Assembly: GCA_029008595.1 (NCBI GenBank)
Contig: JAQXJH010000085.1
Coordinates: forward strand, 1 to 53,954
From: Bacillota bacterium
Lineage (GTDB): Bacteria > Bacillota > Clostridia > Oscillospirales > Acutalibacteraceae
Direction of reading: 5' to 3'
DNA length: 53,954 nt
Shown here: positions 29,739 to 39,820 of the stretch, piece by piece
How positions within the stretch are numbered: the first letter of the stretch is position 1
Layout: every line of letters begins with the position of its first letter
Notes under the pieces: generated by a model
Databases searched by the model: none
The model's input: the letters and a program-made list of their open reading frames with translations, nothing else
Told to the model about the DNA's origin: nothing
Made by a program: the position numbers and the translations under genes

Positions 29739-30488
29739 TTAATCGGGAAGCGTCAGGATCACCGGTCCGTTGGATGTGATCGCGACGGAATGTTCAAAGT
29801 GCGCCGAATATTTTCCGTCGGCAGTTACAGTGGTCCAGCCGTCCTTCTGGACGATAACGTCCTTTGTTCCGGCGTTGACCATCGGCTCGATGGCGATCGT
29901 CATTCCCGGCAGAAGTCGCACTCCCCGGCCGGGCGTGCCGAAGTTTGGAACCTCGGGAGCCTCATGCATGCTCGCGCCTACTCCGTGACCGACAAACTGC
30001 CGTACCACCGAGTAGCCGCGCGCCTCAACATACTTCTGCACCGCGCTGCCGATGTCACCGATGCGGTGACCGGCAATCGCCTGAGCAATGCCGGCAAACA
30101 GGGCTTCTCTGGTTGCGTCCATCAAGTCCTGCGCCTCACGGCTCACATCCCCACAGGCGAACGTCCAGGCGTTGTCGCCGTGAAAGCCTTCGAGAAAGGC
30201 TCCGACGTCAATGCTGACGATATCGCCCTGCTTCAGGATGCGGTGCCCGGGTATGCCGTGGATGACCTGATCGTTGACCGAGATACATGCTGTGGCAGGG
30301 TACCCTTCGTAACCGAGAAACGAGGGCTTTGCGCCCTGGCTTTCGATATACTTCCGGGCGATCCGGTCGATTTCGGCGGTAGAAACGCCAGGCTCGACCG
30401 CTTCGCCTGCCAGCTTGAGTGCGCGGGCGGAAACTCTGCCCGCTTGCCGCATGAGTCCGATCTCGCGGCTTGTTTTCAGAACGATCAT
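29739..30488 (-). CDS. map: type I methionine aminopeptidase
   Basis: Removes the initiator methionine from nascent proteins; 249 residues. The two-metal site ligands are present: Asp in SIDVGAFLEG and GDNAWTF, His in GHGVGASMHEAPEVPNFG, Glu in AIEPM and the C-terminal AHFEHSVAI. It lies between adk and infA, the usual spc-operon tail, 6 bp after the adk stop. GGAGG is 11 bases before the ATG, inside the end of adk. Confidence 0.97.
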   Translation of the reverse strand: MIVLKTSREIGLMRQAGRVSARALKLAGEAVEPGVSTAEIDRIARKYIESQGAKPSFLGYEGYPATACISVNDQVIHGIPGHRILKQGDIVSIDVGAFLEGFHGDNAWTFACGDVSREAQDLMDATREALFAGIAQAIAGHRIGDIGSAVQKYVEARGYSVVRQFVGHGVGASMHEAPEVPNFGTPGRGVRLLPGMTIAIEPMVNAGTKDVIVQKDGWTTVTADGKYSAHFEHSVAITSNGPVILTLPD

Positions 30489-30494
30489 AACAAA

Positions 30495-31127
30495 TTACGC
30501 CTCCAAAGCGGCAAGAGTCAGCCTTGTGGTATCGGCCACTTCTTCCTGGCCTTCCACAACTCTGAGCTTGTTCTGCTTTGCGTAGTACTCCTTCAGCGGC
30601 TCGGTCTGCTCGTGATAAACGCGCAGACGCTGCGCTACGGTGTCGGGATGGTCATCCTTGCGCTGCACAAGGGTGCCTGCGCACGCGTCACAAACGCCCT
30701 CCTGCTCTGGTTTTTTATAAAGCAGGTGGTAGCTTGCGCCGCATTTTTCACAGACACGGCGTCCGGACATCCTTGCAATGATCCGATCGTCCGACACTTC
30801 GATATCGATTACGCGGTCGATCTTCACACCCATTCTGTCCAGCGCCTCGGCCTGAGCAATGGTCCTCGGAAAACCATCGAGCACAAAGCCGCCCGCACAA
30901 TCGGGCTCGGCCAGCCGTTCGCGGATGATGGCGATCACGACATCGTCCGGCACAAGCTCGCCGGCGTCCATATAGGACTGCACCTTTTTGCCCAGCTCAG
31001 AACCGCTTTTGAGCGCTGCGCGGATCATATTGCCAGTAGAAATTGCGGGAATGGAAAGTTTGCTGCAGATCACTTCTGCCTGCGTTCCTTTTCCGGCGCC
31101 GGGAGCGCCGAGAAGAATCAGATTCAT
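30495..31127 (-). CDS. adk: adenylate kinase
   Basis: Converts ATP plus AMP to two ADP; 210 residues. The P-loop is GAPGAGKGTQ (about 8-17). The lid carries the Gram-positive zinc finger C126-x2-C129-x16-C146-x2-C149. The ATG at 31127 has GGGAG upstream; an earlier ATG at 31145 overlaps that site. It sits after secY as in most Bacillota and just before map. Confidence 0.97.
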   Translation of the reverse strand: MNLILLGAPGAGKGTQAEVICSKLSIPAISTGNMIRAALKSGSELGKKVQSYMDAGELVPDDVVIAIIRERLAEPDCAGGFVLDGFPRTIAQAEALDRMGVKIDRVIDIEVSDDRIIARMSGRRVCEKCGASYHLLYKKPEQEGVCDACAGTLVQRKDDHPDTVAQRLRVYHEQTEPLKEYYAKQNKLRVVEGQEEVADTTRLTLAALEA

Positions 31128-31197
31128 TATGATACACACTCCCATTCTCAGGATCGCGGAATCGTCTGCCCGGCTGCCCGGGCAGCTCTTCCGTCAG

Positions 31198-31220
31198 AAA
31201 AGAAGGATGTTTTTCCTTCT
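31198..31220 (-). terminator. weak terminator-like hairpin between secY and adk
   Basis: AGAAGGA/TCCTTCT forms a 7-bp stem with a 6-base loop, followed on the minus strand by TTTC. A GC palindrome GCTGCCCGGGCAGC lies just after. The short stem suggests partial attenuation inside the operon. Confidence 0.35.
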
Positions 31221-31231
31221 TCCCGTTTTGT

Positions 31232-32605
31232 TTAATTATCCAAAAAACCCTTGTAGTGGCGCATCAGCATCTGGGATTCGATCTGGCGCATCGTTTCGAG
31301 CGCAACACCGACCAGAATGATGACCGAGGTACCGCCCAGCGAAACGTTCATGCCCGTTGCAGAAGCAAGAACGATCGGCAGAATGGCGATGACCGCAAGG
31401 AACAGCGCGCCGATCAGCGTGATCTTGCCGAGGATCTTGGCAAGATAATCGGAAGTCGGTTTGCCCGGACGGATCCCGGGGATCGCGCCGTTGTTCTTTC
31501 TGAGATTATTGGCCATTTCCACTGGGTTATACTGGATAGCCGTGTAAAAATATGCAAACGCGATGATCAGGATAAAATAGAGCACGGAATAGATCCAGCC
31601 GGTCGGGCTGAGTGCGTTGAGGAACTTCTCACCGAACGAATCAGCCTGCGGGGTCCAGAACATTTTGATCGTGCTCGGGATCGAGAGGATCGAGCTTGCG
31701 AAGATGATCGGCATCACACCGCTCATGCTCACCTTGATGGGCATGTGGGTGCTCTGGCCGCCATACATTTTGCGGCCGACCACACGCTTTGCGTACTGGA
31801 TCGGCACGCGGCGCTCCGCATCGTTCATAAAAACGATGACCCAGATGAGCGCGAGGAACAGAACGATCACCAGCGGAACCAGGAAATAGTACTTTGTATA
31901 GCTGCCGCCCTGAGACGCCATGGAGAAGTAAGTCCAGAACGCTGCCAGGGTGGTGGGCAGCCGAGAAACGATACCCGCGAACAGCAGGATCGAGATACCG
32001 TTGCCGATGCCGTACTGGTTGATCTGCTCGCCGAGCCACATCATCAGCGCAGTGCCCGCCGTAAAGATCAGCACAATGGTGATGGCGACGAATACGCCGG
32101 CAAAGCCATCGCGGAACGGGGCGCTGATAATATAACCCGCGGAAAGCGCTTCGCCGCTTGCATTGGCGTTGGTGTTGCGCAGGTACATATAATAGGCAAA
32201 GCCCTGCAGCAGACCGAGGCCAACCGTGGTGTAGCGCGTGATGGTTCCCAGCTTTTTGCGGCCTTCTTCGCCTTCCTTAGCCATGCGGCCAAGGGCGGGG
32301 ATCGCGACCGTCAGCAGCTGAATGATAATGGAAGCATTGATGTACGGCGTGATCGACATTGCGAACACCGTCGCATTGCTGAATGCGCCGCCGGACATAA
32401 TGTTCAGGAAACCGAGCAGGGAATTGCCTGCTCCGGTGGACGTCGGGTCATTGAGCGGCTCCATAAGCTCCTTCAATGCCGCAACGTTCAGAAACGGGAC
32501 CGGAATTGCTGCACCAATACGGAAAATGACGATGATCATCAGGGTGAACAGAAGCTTTTTGCGAAGCTCCGGGATCTTCCATGCATTTCGAATGGTTTGA
32601 AACAA
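31232..32605 (-). CDS. secY: protein translocase subunit SecY
   Basis: Channel-forming subunit of the Sec translocon, 457 residues, with ten hydrophobic segments. It starts MFQTIRNAWKIPELRKKLLF, and the plug-and-loop region GGAFSNATVFAMSITPYINA and the cytoplasmic GMNVSLGGTSVIILVGVALE near the C-terminus are diagnostic. The start codon is TTG, with GAGGTGA six bases upstream and the rplO stop one base before it, giving tight coupling. It inserts and exports proteins across the cytoplasmic membrane. Confidence 0.98.
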   Translation of the reverse strand: MFQTIRNAWKIPELRKKLLFTLMIIVIFRIGAAIPVPFLNVAALKELMEPLNDPTSTGAGNSLLGFLNIMSGGAFSNATVFAMSITPYINASIIIQLLTVAIPALGRMAKEGEEGRKKLGTITRYTTVGLGLLQGFAYYMYLRNTNANASGEALSAGYIISAPFRDGFAGVFVAITIVLIFTAGTALMMWLGEQINQYGIGNGISILLFAGIVSRLPTTLAAFWTYFSMASQGGSYTKYYFLVPLVIVLFLALIWVIVFMNDAERRVPIQYAKRVVGRKMYGGQSTHMPIKVSMSGVMPIIFASSILSIPSTIKMFWTPQADSFGEKFLNALSPTGWIYSVLYFILIIAFAYFYTAIQYNPVEMANNLRKNNGAIPGIRPGKPTSDYLAKILGKITLIGALFLAVIAILPIVLASATGMNVSLGGTSVIILVGVALETMRQIESQMLMRHYKGFLDN

Positions 32606-32606
32606 T

Positions 32607-33047
32607 TCAGATCACCTCGGCCTTTCCGCCAGCCGCTTCAATTTTCTGCTTCGCTCCCTCGGAGAATGCAGAAACCTGAACCGTCAGTTTTTTGGAAAGG
32701 TCGCCGTTGCCAAGGATCTTCACGCTGTCGAACGCACCCTTGACCAGGCCCGCTTTCACGAGAGCTGCCGTGTCGACCGTTGCGCCGTCTTCAAAGCGAT
32801 TGAGCAGGCTGACATTGACCGCAGCAACCGTCTTGGCAAAAATGTTGTTGAAGCCTCTCTTCGGGATTCTTCTCTGAAGGGGCATCTGGCCACCTTCAAA
32901 GCCCGGACGCATTCCGTGGCCGGCACGCGCCTTCTGGCCCTTGTGGCCCTTACCGGCAGTTTTGCCGTTGCCCGAGCCGTAGCCTCTGCCAATGCGCTTG
33001 GCTTCCTTGCGGGAGCCGGGCACTGCAGTAAGATCGTGCAGATTCAT
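32607..33047 (-). CDS. rplO: ribosomal protein L15
   Basis: Large-subunit protein L15, 146 residues. It starts [20 protein letters not shown] with the Gly-rich basic N-terminal tail ([20 protein letters not shown]) and [18 protein letters not shown]. The ATG at 33047 follows AGGAGG by about 11 bases; a GTG four codons earlier lies within the ribosome binding site. secY starts one base after its stop. Confidence 0.97.
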   Translation of the reverse strand: MNLHDLTAVPGSRKEAKRIGRGYGSGNGKTAGKGHKGQKARAGHGMRPGFEGGQMPLQRRIPKRGFNNIFAKTVAAVNVSLLNRFEDGATVDTAALVKAGLVKGAFDSVKILGNGDLSKKLTVQVSAFSEGAKQKIEAAGGKAEVI

Positions 33048-33067
33048 TGTTGTTTGCACCTCCTTGC

Positions 33068-33247
33068 TTATGCTTCGCTTACCTCGACCAAGTGGACAAT
33101 TTTGGCCACCTTGCCTTTTGTCTGAGCGTTATCGGGCTGCGTGGTGCAGTCGCCGACCTTGCGCAGGCCAAGAGAATGGGCGGTTGCAATCTGATCGTCT
33201 TTGCGGCCAATAAGGCTTTTGGTGAGTTTAATATTGAGCTGTGCCAT
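33068..33247 (-). CDS. rpmD: ribosomal protein L30
   Basis: Large-subunit protein L30, 59 residues: [20 protein letters not shown] then [20 protein letters not shown]. The ATG at 33247 has GGAGG nine bases upstream, and the frame open further upstream is not translated. It lies between rpsE (17 bp) and rplO (20 bp), the expected place. Confidence 0.96.
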   Translation of the reverse strand: MAQLNIKLTKSLIGRKDDQIATAHSLGLRKVGDCTTQPDNAQTKGKVAKIVHLVEVSEA

Positions 33248-33264
33248 CAATTGCATCCTCCCTC

Positions 33265-33765
33265 TTACAGAATATCGGAAACAGACTTGCCGCGGATCGC
33301 CGCGACTTCCTCTGCGGTGCGCAGGCGGGCAAGGCCCTCCATCGTTGCGCGGACTACGTTGCACGGATTATTGGAACGCAGCGCCTTGGTACGGATATCC
33401 TTGATACCGGCAGCTTCGACCACTGCACGGACCGGGCCGCCGGCGATAACGCCGGTACCGGGTGCAGCCGGCTTGAGCAGCACGCGGCCGGCGCCGTAAG
33501 CACCGAGCACCTCGTGCGGGATCGTGGAACCGTTCAGGGAAACCTTGATCATGTTCTTCTTCGCGTCTTCGATTCCCTTGCGGATGGAATCCGGAACTTC
33601 GCCGGATTTTCCGATGCCGAAGCCGACATTGCCGTTGCCGTCGCCGACAACGACCAGCGCGGCGAATTTGAAGATGCGGCCGCCCTTAACCGTTTTGGAA
33701 ACGCGGTTAATGGCAACAACGCGCTCTTTCATTTCAGTTGCGGAAGCGTCATAACGAGTCGCCAA
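33265..33765 (-). CDS. rpsE: ribosomal protein S5
   Basis: Small-subunit protein S5, 166 residues, which helps decoding accuracy and mRNA unwinding. Marks are [60 protein letters not shown] and [20 protein letters not shown]. The start codon is TTG with AAGGAGG eight bases before it; the next ATG (residue 12) would remove the N-terminal arm and has no site. The length equals that of Bacillus S5. Confidence 0.97.
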   Translation of the reverse strand: MATRYDASATEMKERVVAINRVSKTVKGGRIFKFAALVVVGDGNGNVGFGIGKSGEVPDSIRKGIEDAKKNMIKVSLNGSTIPHEVLGAYGAGRVLLKPAAPGTGVIAGGPVRAVVEAAGIKDIRTKALRSNNPCNVVRATMEGLARLRTAEEVAAIRGKSVSDIL

Positions 33766-33782
33766 AGTTTACTCCTCCTTCA

Positions 33783-34142
33783 TCAGAACTTGAGGCCGCC
33801 CTCGCGGGCGCCTTCGGCCAGCTCTTTGACGCGGCCGTGATAGATATAGCCGCCGCGGTCAAAAACGACCTCGGTGATTCCTTTTTCGGCAGCAATCTTC
33901 GCGATCGCCGCGCCGACCTTGCGGGCAGCGTCCTTGTTTCCGCCGTTGCCTTCAAAATCCTTGTCCAGCGTGGACGCCGCGCCAAGGGTAACTCCCTTAA
34001 CGTCGTCGATCAGCTGGGCGTAAATGTTGTTGGTGGAGCGATAAACGTTCAGACGCGGACGTTCAGCCGTACCGCTGATCTTGCCGCGCACTCTCTTGTG
34101 GCGGTTCAGTCTGGCGATGTTCTTGTCAACCGTTTTCACCAT
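33783..34142 (-). CDS. rplR: ribosomal protein L18
   Basis: 5S rRNA-binding protein L18, 119 residues. It begins [20 protein letters not shown] and includes [20 protein letters not shown] and the C-terminal [20 protein letters not shown]. It is 17 bp from rpsE and 19 bp after rplF. Confidence 0.97.
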   Translation of the reverse strand: MVKTVDKNIARLNRHKRVRGKISGTAERPRLNVYRSTNNIYAQLIDDVKGVTLGAASTLDKDFEGNGGNKDAARKVGAAIAKIAAEKGITEVVFDRGGYIYHGRVKELAEGAREGGLKF

Positions 34143-34161
34143 TGTGATTCACACTCCTTCA

Positions 34162-34710
34162 TTATTTCTTAGCGCCCTTACCGGCCTTGCCTTCCTTGCG
34201 GCGGATAACCTCGTCAGCGTACTTGATGCCCTTGCCCTTATAAGGCTCCGGCGGACGCTTTTCGCGGACTTCTGCAGCAAACTGGCCGACCTTCTGCTTA
34301 TCGGGACCGGAAATAATGATCTGGTTCGCGGTCGGGCAATCGATCTTGATATCGCCCGTTTCCTCCATGATCACCTGATGCGAGTAACCGAGGTTCATCA
34401 CAAGCTTTGTGCCCTGTTTCTGCACACGGTAACCAACGCCGTTGACATCCAGCGTTTTGGTAAAGGGCTTTACAACGCCTTCCACCATGTTGTGGATGAT
34501 GGTACGGGTAAGTCCGTGCAGAGAGCGGTTTTCCTTGGCATCATCGGGGCGGGTGACAATGATCTCATTGCCTTCCACTTTCACGGTCATAGCCGGATGC
34601 ACATTTTGCGTCAGAGTACCCTTCGGGCCTTTGACAGTGATAACGTTGCCGTCGATCTTGACATCGACGCCAGCGGGAATATTTATCGGCTTTCTTCCAA
34701 TTCGAGACAT
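34162..34710 (-). CDS. rplF: ribosomal protein L6
   Basis: Large-subunit protein L6, 182 residues, near the sarcin-ricin loop. It begins [20 protein letters not shown] and ends with the conserved [20 protein letters not shown]. Two related beta-alpha halves are visible as usual. GGAGG is about 8 bases upstream of the ATG; the gap after rpsH is 16 bp. Confidence 0.98.
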   Translation of the reverse strand: MSRIGRKPINIPAGVDVKIDGNVITVKGPKGTLTQNVHPAMTVKVEGNEIIVTRPDDAKENRSLHGLTRTIIHNMVEGVVKPFTKTLDVNGVGYRVQKQGTKLVMNLGYSHQVIMEETGDIKIDCPTANQIIISGPDKQKVGQFAAEVREKRPPEPYKGKGIKYADEVIRRKEGKAGKGAKK

Positions 34711-34726
34711 TCTTGCACCTCCTTAA

Positions 34727-35125
34727 TTACCAGATGAACGCCAGGACTTCGCCGCCGACGTTCTGCTTGCGGGCTTCGCGATCGGTCATGATGCCCTTGG
34801 AAGTGGAGATCAGCGCAATGCCGAGCCCCTTCATCACCTTGGGCATGTTTTCCACGTCGCTGTAAATGCGCAGGCCCGGTTTGGAAACTCTGCGCAGGCC
34901 GCTGATGACCGGGGTTTTGCCGGCGCCGTATTTGAGCGTGATATGGATCATGCCCTGCTTGCCGTCTTCGACGACAGTGTAGCTCTTAATATAACCCTCA
35001 TCCAGAAGGATCTGGGTGATCGCCTTCTTCACGTTCGAGGCGGGGACGTCTACGGTATCGTGCTTCGCGGAATTCGCATTGCGAATCCGGGTGAGCAGAT
35101 CCGCGATTGTATCTGTAATCTGCAT
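34727..35125 (-). CDS. rpsH: ribosomal protein S8
   Basis: Small-subunit protein S8, 132 residues, a 16S rRNA binder and in many bacteria a repressor of its own operon. It begins [20 protein letters not shown] and ends [20 protein letters not shown]. It is 26 bp after rpsN. No clear S8-binding mRNA mimic was located by eye. Confidence 0.97.
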   Translation of the reverse strand: MQITDTIADLLTRIRNANSAKHDTVDVPASNVKKAITQILLDEGYIKSYTVVEDGKQGMIHITLKYGAGKTPVISGLRRVSKPGLRIYSDVENMPKVMKGLGIALISTSKGIMTDREARKQNVGGEVLAFIW

Positions 35126-35151
35126 GCCGTTTACCTCCTTCGCTTCGTCAT

Positions 35152-35337
35152 TTACCAGCTGGCTTTTTTCACGCCCGGAATCTCGCCTTTATAAGCAAGC
35201 TCCCGGAAGCAGATGCGGCAAATGCCGAACTTGCGAAGATAGGCGTGCGGCCGGCCGCAGATTTTGCAGCGGTTGTAAGCGCGCGTGGAATACTTCGGTT
35301 CGCGCTGCTGTTTGATTTTCATTGATGTTTTGGCCAC
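35152..35337 (-). CDS. rpsN: ribosomal protein S14, zinc type
   Basis: A short 61-residue zinc-binding S14 with CKICG and CRICF in a C-x2-C-x12-C-x2-C knuckle, the form called type Z. The start codon is GTG ([20 protein letters not shown]) with GGAGGG about 6 bases upstream. An internal ATG at residue 6 is possible but would shorten the conserved start. It is 12 bp after rplE. Confidence 0.95.
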   Translation of the reverse strand: MAKTSMKIKQQREPKYSTRAYNRCKICGRPHAYLRKFGICRICFRELAYKGEIPGVKKASW

Positions 35338-35349
35338 AACAATCCCTCC

Positions 35350-35889
35350 TTACTTCACAAACGGGGCGCCCATCAGCGTAAGCAGCTCGCGGGCTTCCTC
35401 GTCGGTATTTGCGGTTGTTACAAAGCAGATATCCATGCCGCGGACCGCGTCGATCTTATCGTACTCGATCTCCGGGAAGATCAGCTGCTCTTTGACGCCG
35501 ACGCAGTAATTGCCGCGGCCGTCGAATGAATTTGCGCTGATGCCGCGGAAGTCGCGGACACGGGGCAGCGCTACGTTGAAGAAGCGGTCGATGAATTCAT
35601 ACATTCTTTCGCCGCGCAGGGTGACCTTCACGCCGATCGGCATGCCTTCACGCACTTTAAAGTTTGCAACGGATTTCTTCGCTTTGCAAACGATCGGGCG
35701 CTGACCGGTGATTGCCGCGAGATCGGTCATGATGGAATCGATGACCTTCGCGTTATCGCGGGCCTCGCCGGCGCCGACATTGATGACCACCTTGTCGATC
35801 TTCGGAATCTGCATAACGCTCTTGTATCCAAACTTCTTCATCAAGGCGGGCGCTACTTCACTTTTATAAGTTTCCTTCAGTGTTGCCAT
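35350..35889 (-). CDS. rplE: ribosomal protein L5
   Basis: 5S rRNA-binding protein L5, 179 residues. It begins [20 protein letters not shown] and has [40 protein letters not shown] and [18 protein letters not shown]. The ATG at 35889 follows GAGGAGGG closely; the open frame upstream belongs to the gap after rplX. Confidence 0.97.
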   Translation of the reverse strand: MATLKETYKSEVAPALMKKFGYKSVMQIPKIDKVVINVGAGEARDNAKVIDSIMTDLAAITGQRPIVCKAKKSVANFKVREGMPIGVKVTLRGERMYEFIDRFFNVALPRVRDFRGISANSFDGRGNYCVGVKEQLIFPEIEYDKIDAVRGMDICFVTTANTDEEARELLTLMGAPFVK

Positions 35890-35903
35890 TTTCGTCCCTC
35901 CTC

Positions 35904-36221
35904 TTAGAATGTTTCGCCGCACTTTTTGCAGACGCGGAGCTTGGAGCCGTCCTCGGAGACCTTATGGCCAACGCGGACCGCGGCGCTGCATTTCGGGCAG
36001 ACGAGCTGGACTTTGCAGGCGTACATGGCGCCTTCAGTCTTGATGATGCCGCCCTCCTGACCCATCTGGCGCGGTTTCACGTGCTTGGAAACCATGTTCA
36101 CGCCTTCGATGATCAGCTTGCCCTCTTTCGGGCTGACCGCGACAACTTTGCCCTGCTTGCCTTTTTCTTCGCCGCTGAGAACCTTAACGGTATCTCCGGT
36201 TTTCACATGAACCTTATTCAT
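35904..36221 (-). CDS. rplX: ribosomal protein L24 with zinc-ribbon tail
   Basis: Large-subunit assembly protein L24, 105 residues, with the KOW motif at the N-terminus ([20 protein letters not shown], then GKQGKVVAV). The C-terminal part carries C75-x2-C78 and C98-x2-C101 (VCPKC ... VCKKC), a probable zinc ribbon that Bacillus L24 lacks. It is 15 bp after rplN. The zinc-binding tail is a variant found in part of the Clostridia. Confidence 0.96.
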   Translation of the reverse strand: MNKVHVKTGDTVKVLSGEEKGKQGKVVAVSPKEGKLIIEGVNMVSKHVKPRQMGQEGGIIKTEGAMYACKVQLVCPKCSAAVRVGHKVSEDGSKLRVCKKCGETF

Positions 36222-36236
36222 ATTCTGGGCACCTCC

Positions 36237-36605
36237 TTAAAGCACTTCGGGAGCAAGGGACAGGATCTTGAGATAATCCTTGTCACGAAGCTCACGGGCC
36301 ACCGGCCCAAAGATGCGGGTGCCGCGCGGATTCTTGTCATCGCGGATGATGACAGCCGCGTTTTCGTCAAAACGGATATACGTTCCGTCATCGCGGCGAA
36401 TGCCGGATGCCGAGCGGACGATGACCGCCTTGACCACTTCGCCTTTTTTCACGGTGCCGCCCGGTGCCGCTTTTTTCACGGAGCACACGATTACGTCACC
36501 AATATTGCCATACCTTCTGCCTGAGCCGCCAAGGACGCGGATGCACATGAGCTGTTTCGCGCCGGTGTTGTCGGCCACATTAAGCAAGGTCTGCTGCTGT
36601 ATCAC
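36237..36605 (-). CDS. rplN: ribosomal protein L14
   Basis: Large-subunit protein L14, 122 residues, exactly the usual length when started at GTG 36605: [28 protein letters not shown] lies eight bases before this GTG. A frame open seven codons further (reading MAKEERT) would begin inside the ribosome binding site and is rejected. The C-terminus [20 protein letters not shown] is conserved. Confidence 0.96.
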   Translation of the reverse strand: MIQQQTLLNVADNTGAKQLMCIRVLGGSGRRYGNIGDVIVCSVKKAAPGGTVKKGEVVKAVIVRSASGIRRDDGTYIRFDENAAVIIRDDKNPRGTRIFGPVARELRDKDYLKILSLAPEVL

Positions 36606-36634
36606 AGTGCGTTCCTCCTTTGCCAAGAGCCGAA

Positions 36635-36892
36635 TTATTTCGCTCTTTCAATAATTTCAACAAGACGCCATCTTTTTTCTTTGGAAAGCGGACGGGTCTC
36701 CATCACGCGGACGCGGTCACCGATATTGCACTCATTGTTTTCGTCATGTGCTTTCAGCTTCACGGTGCGTTTCACGATCTTGTTGTAAAGCGGATGCTTC
36801 ACGTTATCTTCGATTGCAACGACGATGGTTTTATCCATTTTGTTGCTGACCACACGGCCAACCTCGACTTTACGGTTGTTTCTGTCGTTCAC
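36635..36892 (-). CDS. rpsQ: ribosomal protein S17
   Basis: Small-subunit OB-fold protein S17, 85 residues: [20 protein letters not shown], then [20 protein letters not shown] and [20 protein letters not shown]. The start codon is GTG, with GGGAGG about 8 bases upstream. It is 18 bp after rpmC and 29 bp before rplN. Confidence 0.96.
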   Translation of the reverse strand: MNDRNNRKVEVGRVVSNKMDKTIVVAIEDNVKHPLYNKIVKRTVKLKAHDENNECNIGDRVRVMETRPLSKEKRWRLVEIIERAK

Positions 36893-36910
36893 AGCTTAAT
36901 CCTCCCTTCG

Positions 36911-37111
36911 TCACGCCTGAGCGTCGTCAGACATCTCGTTCAAAACCGTTTTGACGCGGGCAATGTCTTTCTTGACGGCGCTGATGCGCATCGGGTTATC
37001 GAGCTGGTTAATGGCGTGCTGAAAACGCAGGTTGAAAAGCTCGGCCTTGAGGTCCTGAAGCTTTTTCTCAAGCTCTGCTGCTGTCATTTCTCTGATCTCT
37101 GAGGCCTTCAT
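36911..37111 (-). CDS. rpmC: ribosomal protein L29
   Basis: Two-helix protein L29 at the tunnel exit, 66 residues: [20 protein letters not shown] then [20 protein letters not shown]. Its ATG overlaps the rplP stop (ATGA), so it is translationally coupled to L16. Confidence 0.96.
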   Translation of the reverse strand: MKASEIREMTAAELEKKLQDLKAELFNLRFQHAINQLDNPMRISAVKKDIARVKTVLNEMSDDAQA

Positions 37112-37542
37112 TCTTGCTCACCACCCGTTTCCTGGTCATTCTTGCGAACAAACTTGCACTTGATCGGCAGCTTGTTTGCGGCAAGGCGGAGTGCTTCTCT
37201 TGCGACGGACTCATCAATGCCGCCGATTTCGAACATCACTCTGCCGGGTTTCACAACGGCCACCCAGTATTCGGGCGAACCTTTACCGGAACCCATTCGG
37301 GTTTCAGCCGGCTTTTCAGTGATCGGCTTATCCGGGAAAATTTTGATCCAAACCTGACCGCCACGTTTGATGTAACGGGTCATGGCGATACGGGCCGCCT
37401 CGATCTGGTTGGAGGTGATCCATGCGGGCTCCAGTGCCTGAAGACCGAAATCACCGTAATTGACAACATTACCGCGGGTTGCTTTACCGGTCAGACGGCC
37501 TCTGTGAACTCTGCGGTATTTTACGCGCTTCGGCAGTAACAT
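37108..37542 (-). CDS. rplP: ribosomal protein L16
   Basis: Large-subunit protein L16, 144 residues: [20 protein letters not shown], then [20 protein letters not shown] and [22 protein letters not shown] in part. The ATG at 37542 overlaps the rpsC stop (TAATG) and has GGAGG upstream inside rpsC. The reading frame open further upstream overlaps rpsC and is not used. Confidence 0.97.
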   Translation of the reverse strand: MLLPKRVKYRRVHRGRLTGKATRGNVVNYGDFGLQALEPAWITSNQIEAARIAMTRYIKRGGQVWIKIFPDKPITEKPAETRMGSGKGSPEYWVAVVKPGRVMFEIGGIDESVAREALRLAANKLPIKCKFVRKNDQETGGEQE

Positions 37543-38222
37543 TACCGGTTGCCTCCTTCCTTGCGGGGCTGCTTGCGGGCTGCATCCTGCAGAACTTCGC
37601 CGCGATAGATCCATGCCTTTACGCCGATACGGCCGTAGGTGGTCTTCGCCTCTGCAAAGCCGTAGTCGATGTCGGCGCGCAGGGTCTGCAGCGGGATGGT
37701 GCCCTCATGATATTGTTCGGTACGGGCAATTTCCGCGCCGCCCAGACGGCCGGAAACCTGAATTTTGATACCCTTGACGCCAAGCTTCATGGCGCGTCCG
37801 ATGGACTGCTTCATGGCGCGGCGGAAGGAGATGCGCTTTTCGAGCTGCTGCGCAACGCTTTCAGCAACCAGCTGAGCGTTGGCATCGGGGTTCTTCACCT
37901 CGACGATATCGATGCTGACCGGCTGGCCGAGCAGCTTCGCGCAGTCTGCGCTGAGCTTTTCGATCTCGGCACCGCCGCGGCCGATGACCATGCCCGGCTT
38001 TGCGCAGTGGATGTGAACGCGAACCTTCGTTGCGGCGGAGGCGCTGCGCTCGATCTCGATCTTCGGCACGCCGGCGTCGTAAAGCTTTGTTTTCAGCTCA
38101 CGGCGCAGCTTGTAATCTTCCACAAGCGTGTTGCCAAAGTCTTTTTTGCCCGCGAACCAGCGGGAATCCCAGTCCTGAATAACGCCGACGCGAAGGCCGT
38201 GCGGATTAACTTTCTGGCCCAT
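37542..38222 (-). CDS. rpsC: ribosomal protein S3
   Basis: Small-subunit protein S3, 226 residues, lining the mRNA entry channel. It begins [20 protein letters not shown], has the KH motif [16 protein letters not shown] and ends with [15 protein letters not shown] plus a basic tail. It overlaps rplP by one base and follows rplV after 18 bp. Confidence 0.98.
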   Translation of the reverse strand: MGQKVNPHGLRVGVIQDWDSRWFAGKKDFGNTLVEDYKLRRELKTKLYDAGVPKIEIERSASAATKVRVHIHCAKPGMVIGRGGAEIEKLSADCAKLLGQPVSIDIVEVKNPDANAQLVAESVAQQLEKRISFRRAMKQSIGRAMKLGVKGIKIQVSGRLGGAEIARTEQYHEGTIPLQTLRADIDYGFAEAKTTYGRIGVKAWIYRGEVLQDAARKQPRKEGGNR

Positions 38223-38240
38223 AATTTACCTCCTCCTCAC

Positions 38241-38576
38241 TTATTCTGCTTCCTTGAGCACCATGGTCACGTGCGAAGTCTTCTTGTGAATCGCAAACGC
38301 GCGGCCCTGCGCTCTCGGACGGATTCTCTTGAGGATGGGGCCCTGGCATACGAAGCATTCTGCGACATATAACTTGGCAACATCCATATTGTTGTTGTTC
38401 TGAGCATTCGCCACGGCCGAATCGAGCAGCTTGATCAGATACTCGCAGCCGGCCTTGGGGGTATGCTTCAGGATAGCCTTAGCCTTGTCGACCGGCTGCT
38501 TGCGGATCAGGTCAAGCAGGATCGAGATTTTGCGGGGGGAAATACGGGCGTACTTCAGTTGAGCCCTTGCTTCCAT
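38241..38576 (-). CDS. rplV: ribosomal protein L22
   Basis: Large-subunit protein L22, 111 residues, whose loop forms part of the exit tunnel. It begins MEARAQLKYARISPRKISIL and contains the loop segment FVCQGPILKRIRPRAQGRAF. The ATG at 38576 has AAAGGAG eight bases upstream; a GTG nine bases earlier is in the ribosome binding site. Confidence 0.97.
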   Translation of the reverse strand: MEARAQLKYARISPRKISILLDLIRKQPVDKAKAILKHTPKAGCEYLIKLLDSAVANAQNNNNMDVAKLYVAECFVCQGPILKRIRPRAQGRAFAIHKKTSHVTMVLKEAE

Positions 38577-38600
38577 GCTATACACTCCTTTCAGCCGTGC

Positions 38601-38879
38601 TTATTTCGAGCCGGTGGTTTTTGCGCCCGCGTGACCGCGGAAGGTTCTGGTCGGGGCAAACTCGCCGAGCTTGTGGCCGACCATATCCTCAGTCACATAA
38701 ACCGGGACATGCTTGCGGCCGTCGTGGACCGCGATCGTATGACCGACGAACTCCGGGAAGATCGTGGAAGAGCGGCTCCACGTCTTGACGATTCTCTTTT
38801 CGCCGGCAGCATTCATTTCCTGAATCCTTTTGAGAAGCACAGGCTGTACAAAAGGACCCTTTTTCACGCTTCTACCCAT
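38601..38879 (-). CDS. rpsS: ribosomal protein S19
   Basis: Small-subunit head protein S19, 92 residues: [20 protein letters not shown], then [20 protein letters not shown] and the tail [15 protein letters not shown]. It is 27 bp after rplB and 24 bp before rplV. Confidence 0.98.
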   Translation of the reverse strand: MGRSVKKGPFVQPVLLKRIQEMNAAGEKRIVKTWSRSSTIFPEFVGHTIAVHDGRKHVPVYVTEDMVGHKLGEFAPTRTFRGHAGAKTTGSK

Positions 38880-38906
38880 TGTGTATTAAGCTCCTTTCTT
38901 ACCGCC

Positions 38907-39740
38907 TTACTTGCCGTTTCTGCGTTTCACGATCAACTTATCGGAACGGTTGTGCTTTGCGCGGGTCTTGTAGCCCATCGCAGGTTTGCCCCACGGGGTG
39001 ACCGGGCCGGGACGGCCGACAGGAGCCTTACCTTCACCACCGCCGTGCGGATGGTCGTTCGGGTTCATAACGGAACCGCGAACCGTCGGGCGCCAGCCCA
39101 TGTTGCGCTTGCGGCCCGCTTTACCGATCTTGACGTTCTCGTGATCGATGTTGCTGACCTGACCGATGGTCGCCATGCACTCGGCAGGAACGTTGCGAAG
39201 CTCGCCGGAAGGCAGTCTGAGCAGCGCCAGTCCGTTTTCCTTTGCCATCAGCTGAGCCATGTTGCCGGCTGCACGGGCAAGCTGTGCGCCCTTGCCGGGG
39301 TAAAGCTCAACGTTGTGGATAAAGGTACCGACCGGGATGTTCGTCAGCGGCAGCGCGTTGCCGGGCTTGATATCGGCGTCGGCGCCGGAGACGATCGTGT
39401 CGCCGACCTTCAGGTCCTGCGGAGCAACGATGTATCTCTTTTCGCCGTCTTCGTACTGAACCAGTGCGATGAACGCCGAGCGGTTCGGATCGTACTCAAT
39501 GGTCAGAACGGTTGCCGGGACGCCGGCCTTCTGACGTTTGAAATCGATGATGCGGTATTTTTTACGGTTTCCGCCGCCGCGGTGGCGGACGGTGATGCGG
39601 CCGTAGCTGTTGCGGCCGGACTTTTTGGGAAGCGGAGCGAGCAGGCTCTTTTCGGGGCCGTTCTTGCTCAGCTTGGAATAATCGGTGACCGACATGTTGC
39701 GGCGTGCGTTGGTTGTCGGTTTGTATACTGTAATCGGCAT
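38907..39740 (-). CDS. rplB: ribosomal protein L2
   Basis: Large-subunit protein L2, 277 residues, needed for subunit joining and peptidyl transfer. It begins [20 protein letters not shown] and has the C-terminal [20 protein letters not shown]. The ATG at 39740 follows GAGGAG by about 13 bases, a long spacing but the only fit to the conserved N-terminus. Confidence 0.98.
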   Translation of the reverse strand: MPITVYKPTTNARRNMSVTDYSKLSKNGPEKSLLAPLPKKSGRNSYGRITVRHRGGGNRKKYRIIDFKRQKAGVPATVLTIEYDPNRSAFIALVQYEDGEKRYIVAPQDLKVGDTIVSGADADIKPGNALPLTNIPVGTFIHNVELYPGKGAQLARAAGNMAQLMAKENGLALLRLPSGELRNVPAECMATIGQVSNIDHENVKIGKAGRKRNMGWRPTVRGSVMNPNDHPHGGGEGKAPVGRPGPVTPWGKPAMGYKTRAKHNRSDKLIVKRRNGK

Positions 39741-39820
39741 TTTGGTTTCACACTCCTCATGATGGCTTTGCGGGGCCATGCCTGTGCCCCATACGCTGCC
39801 CCCTGCTCAGTTTTGCAGGA

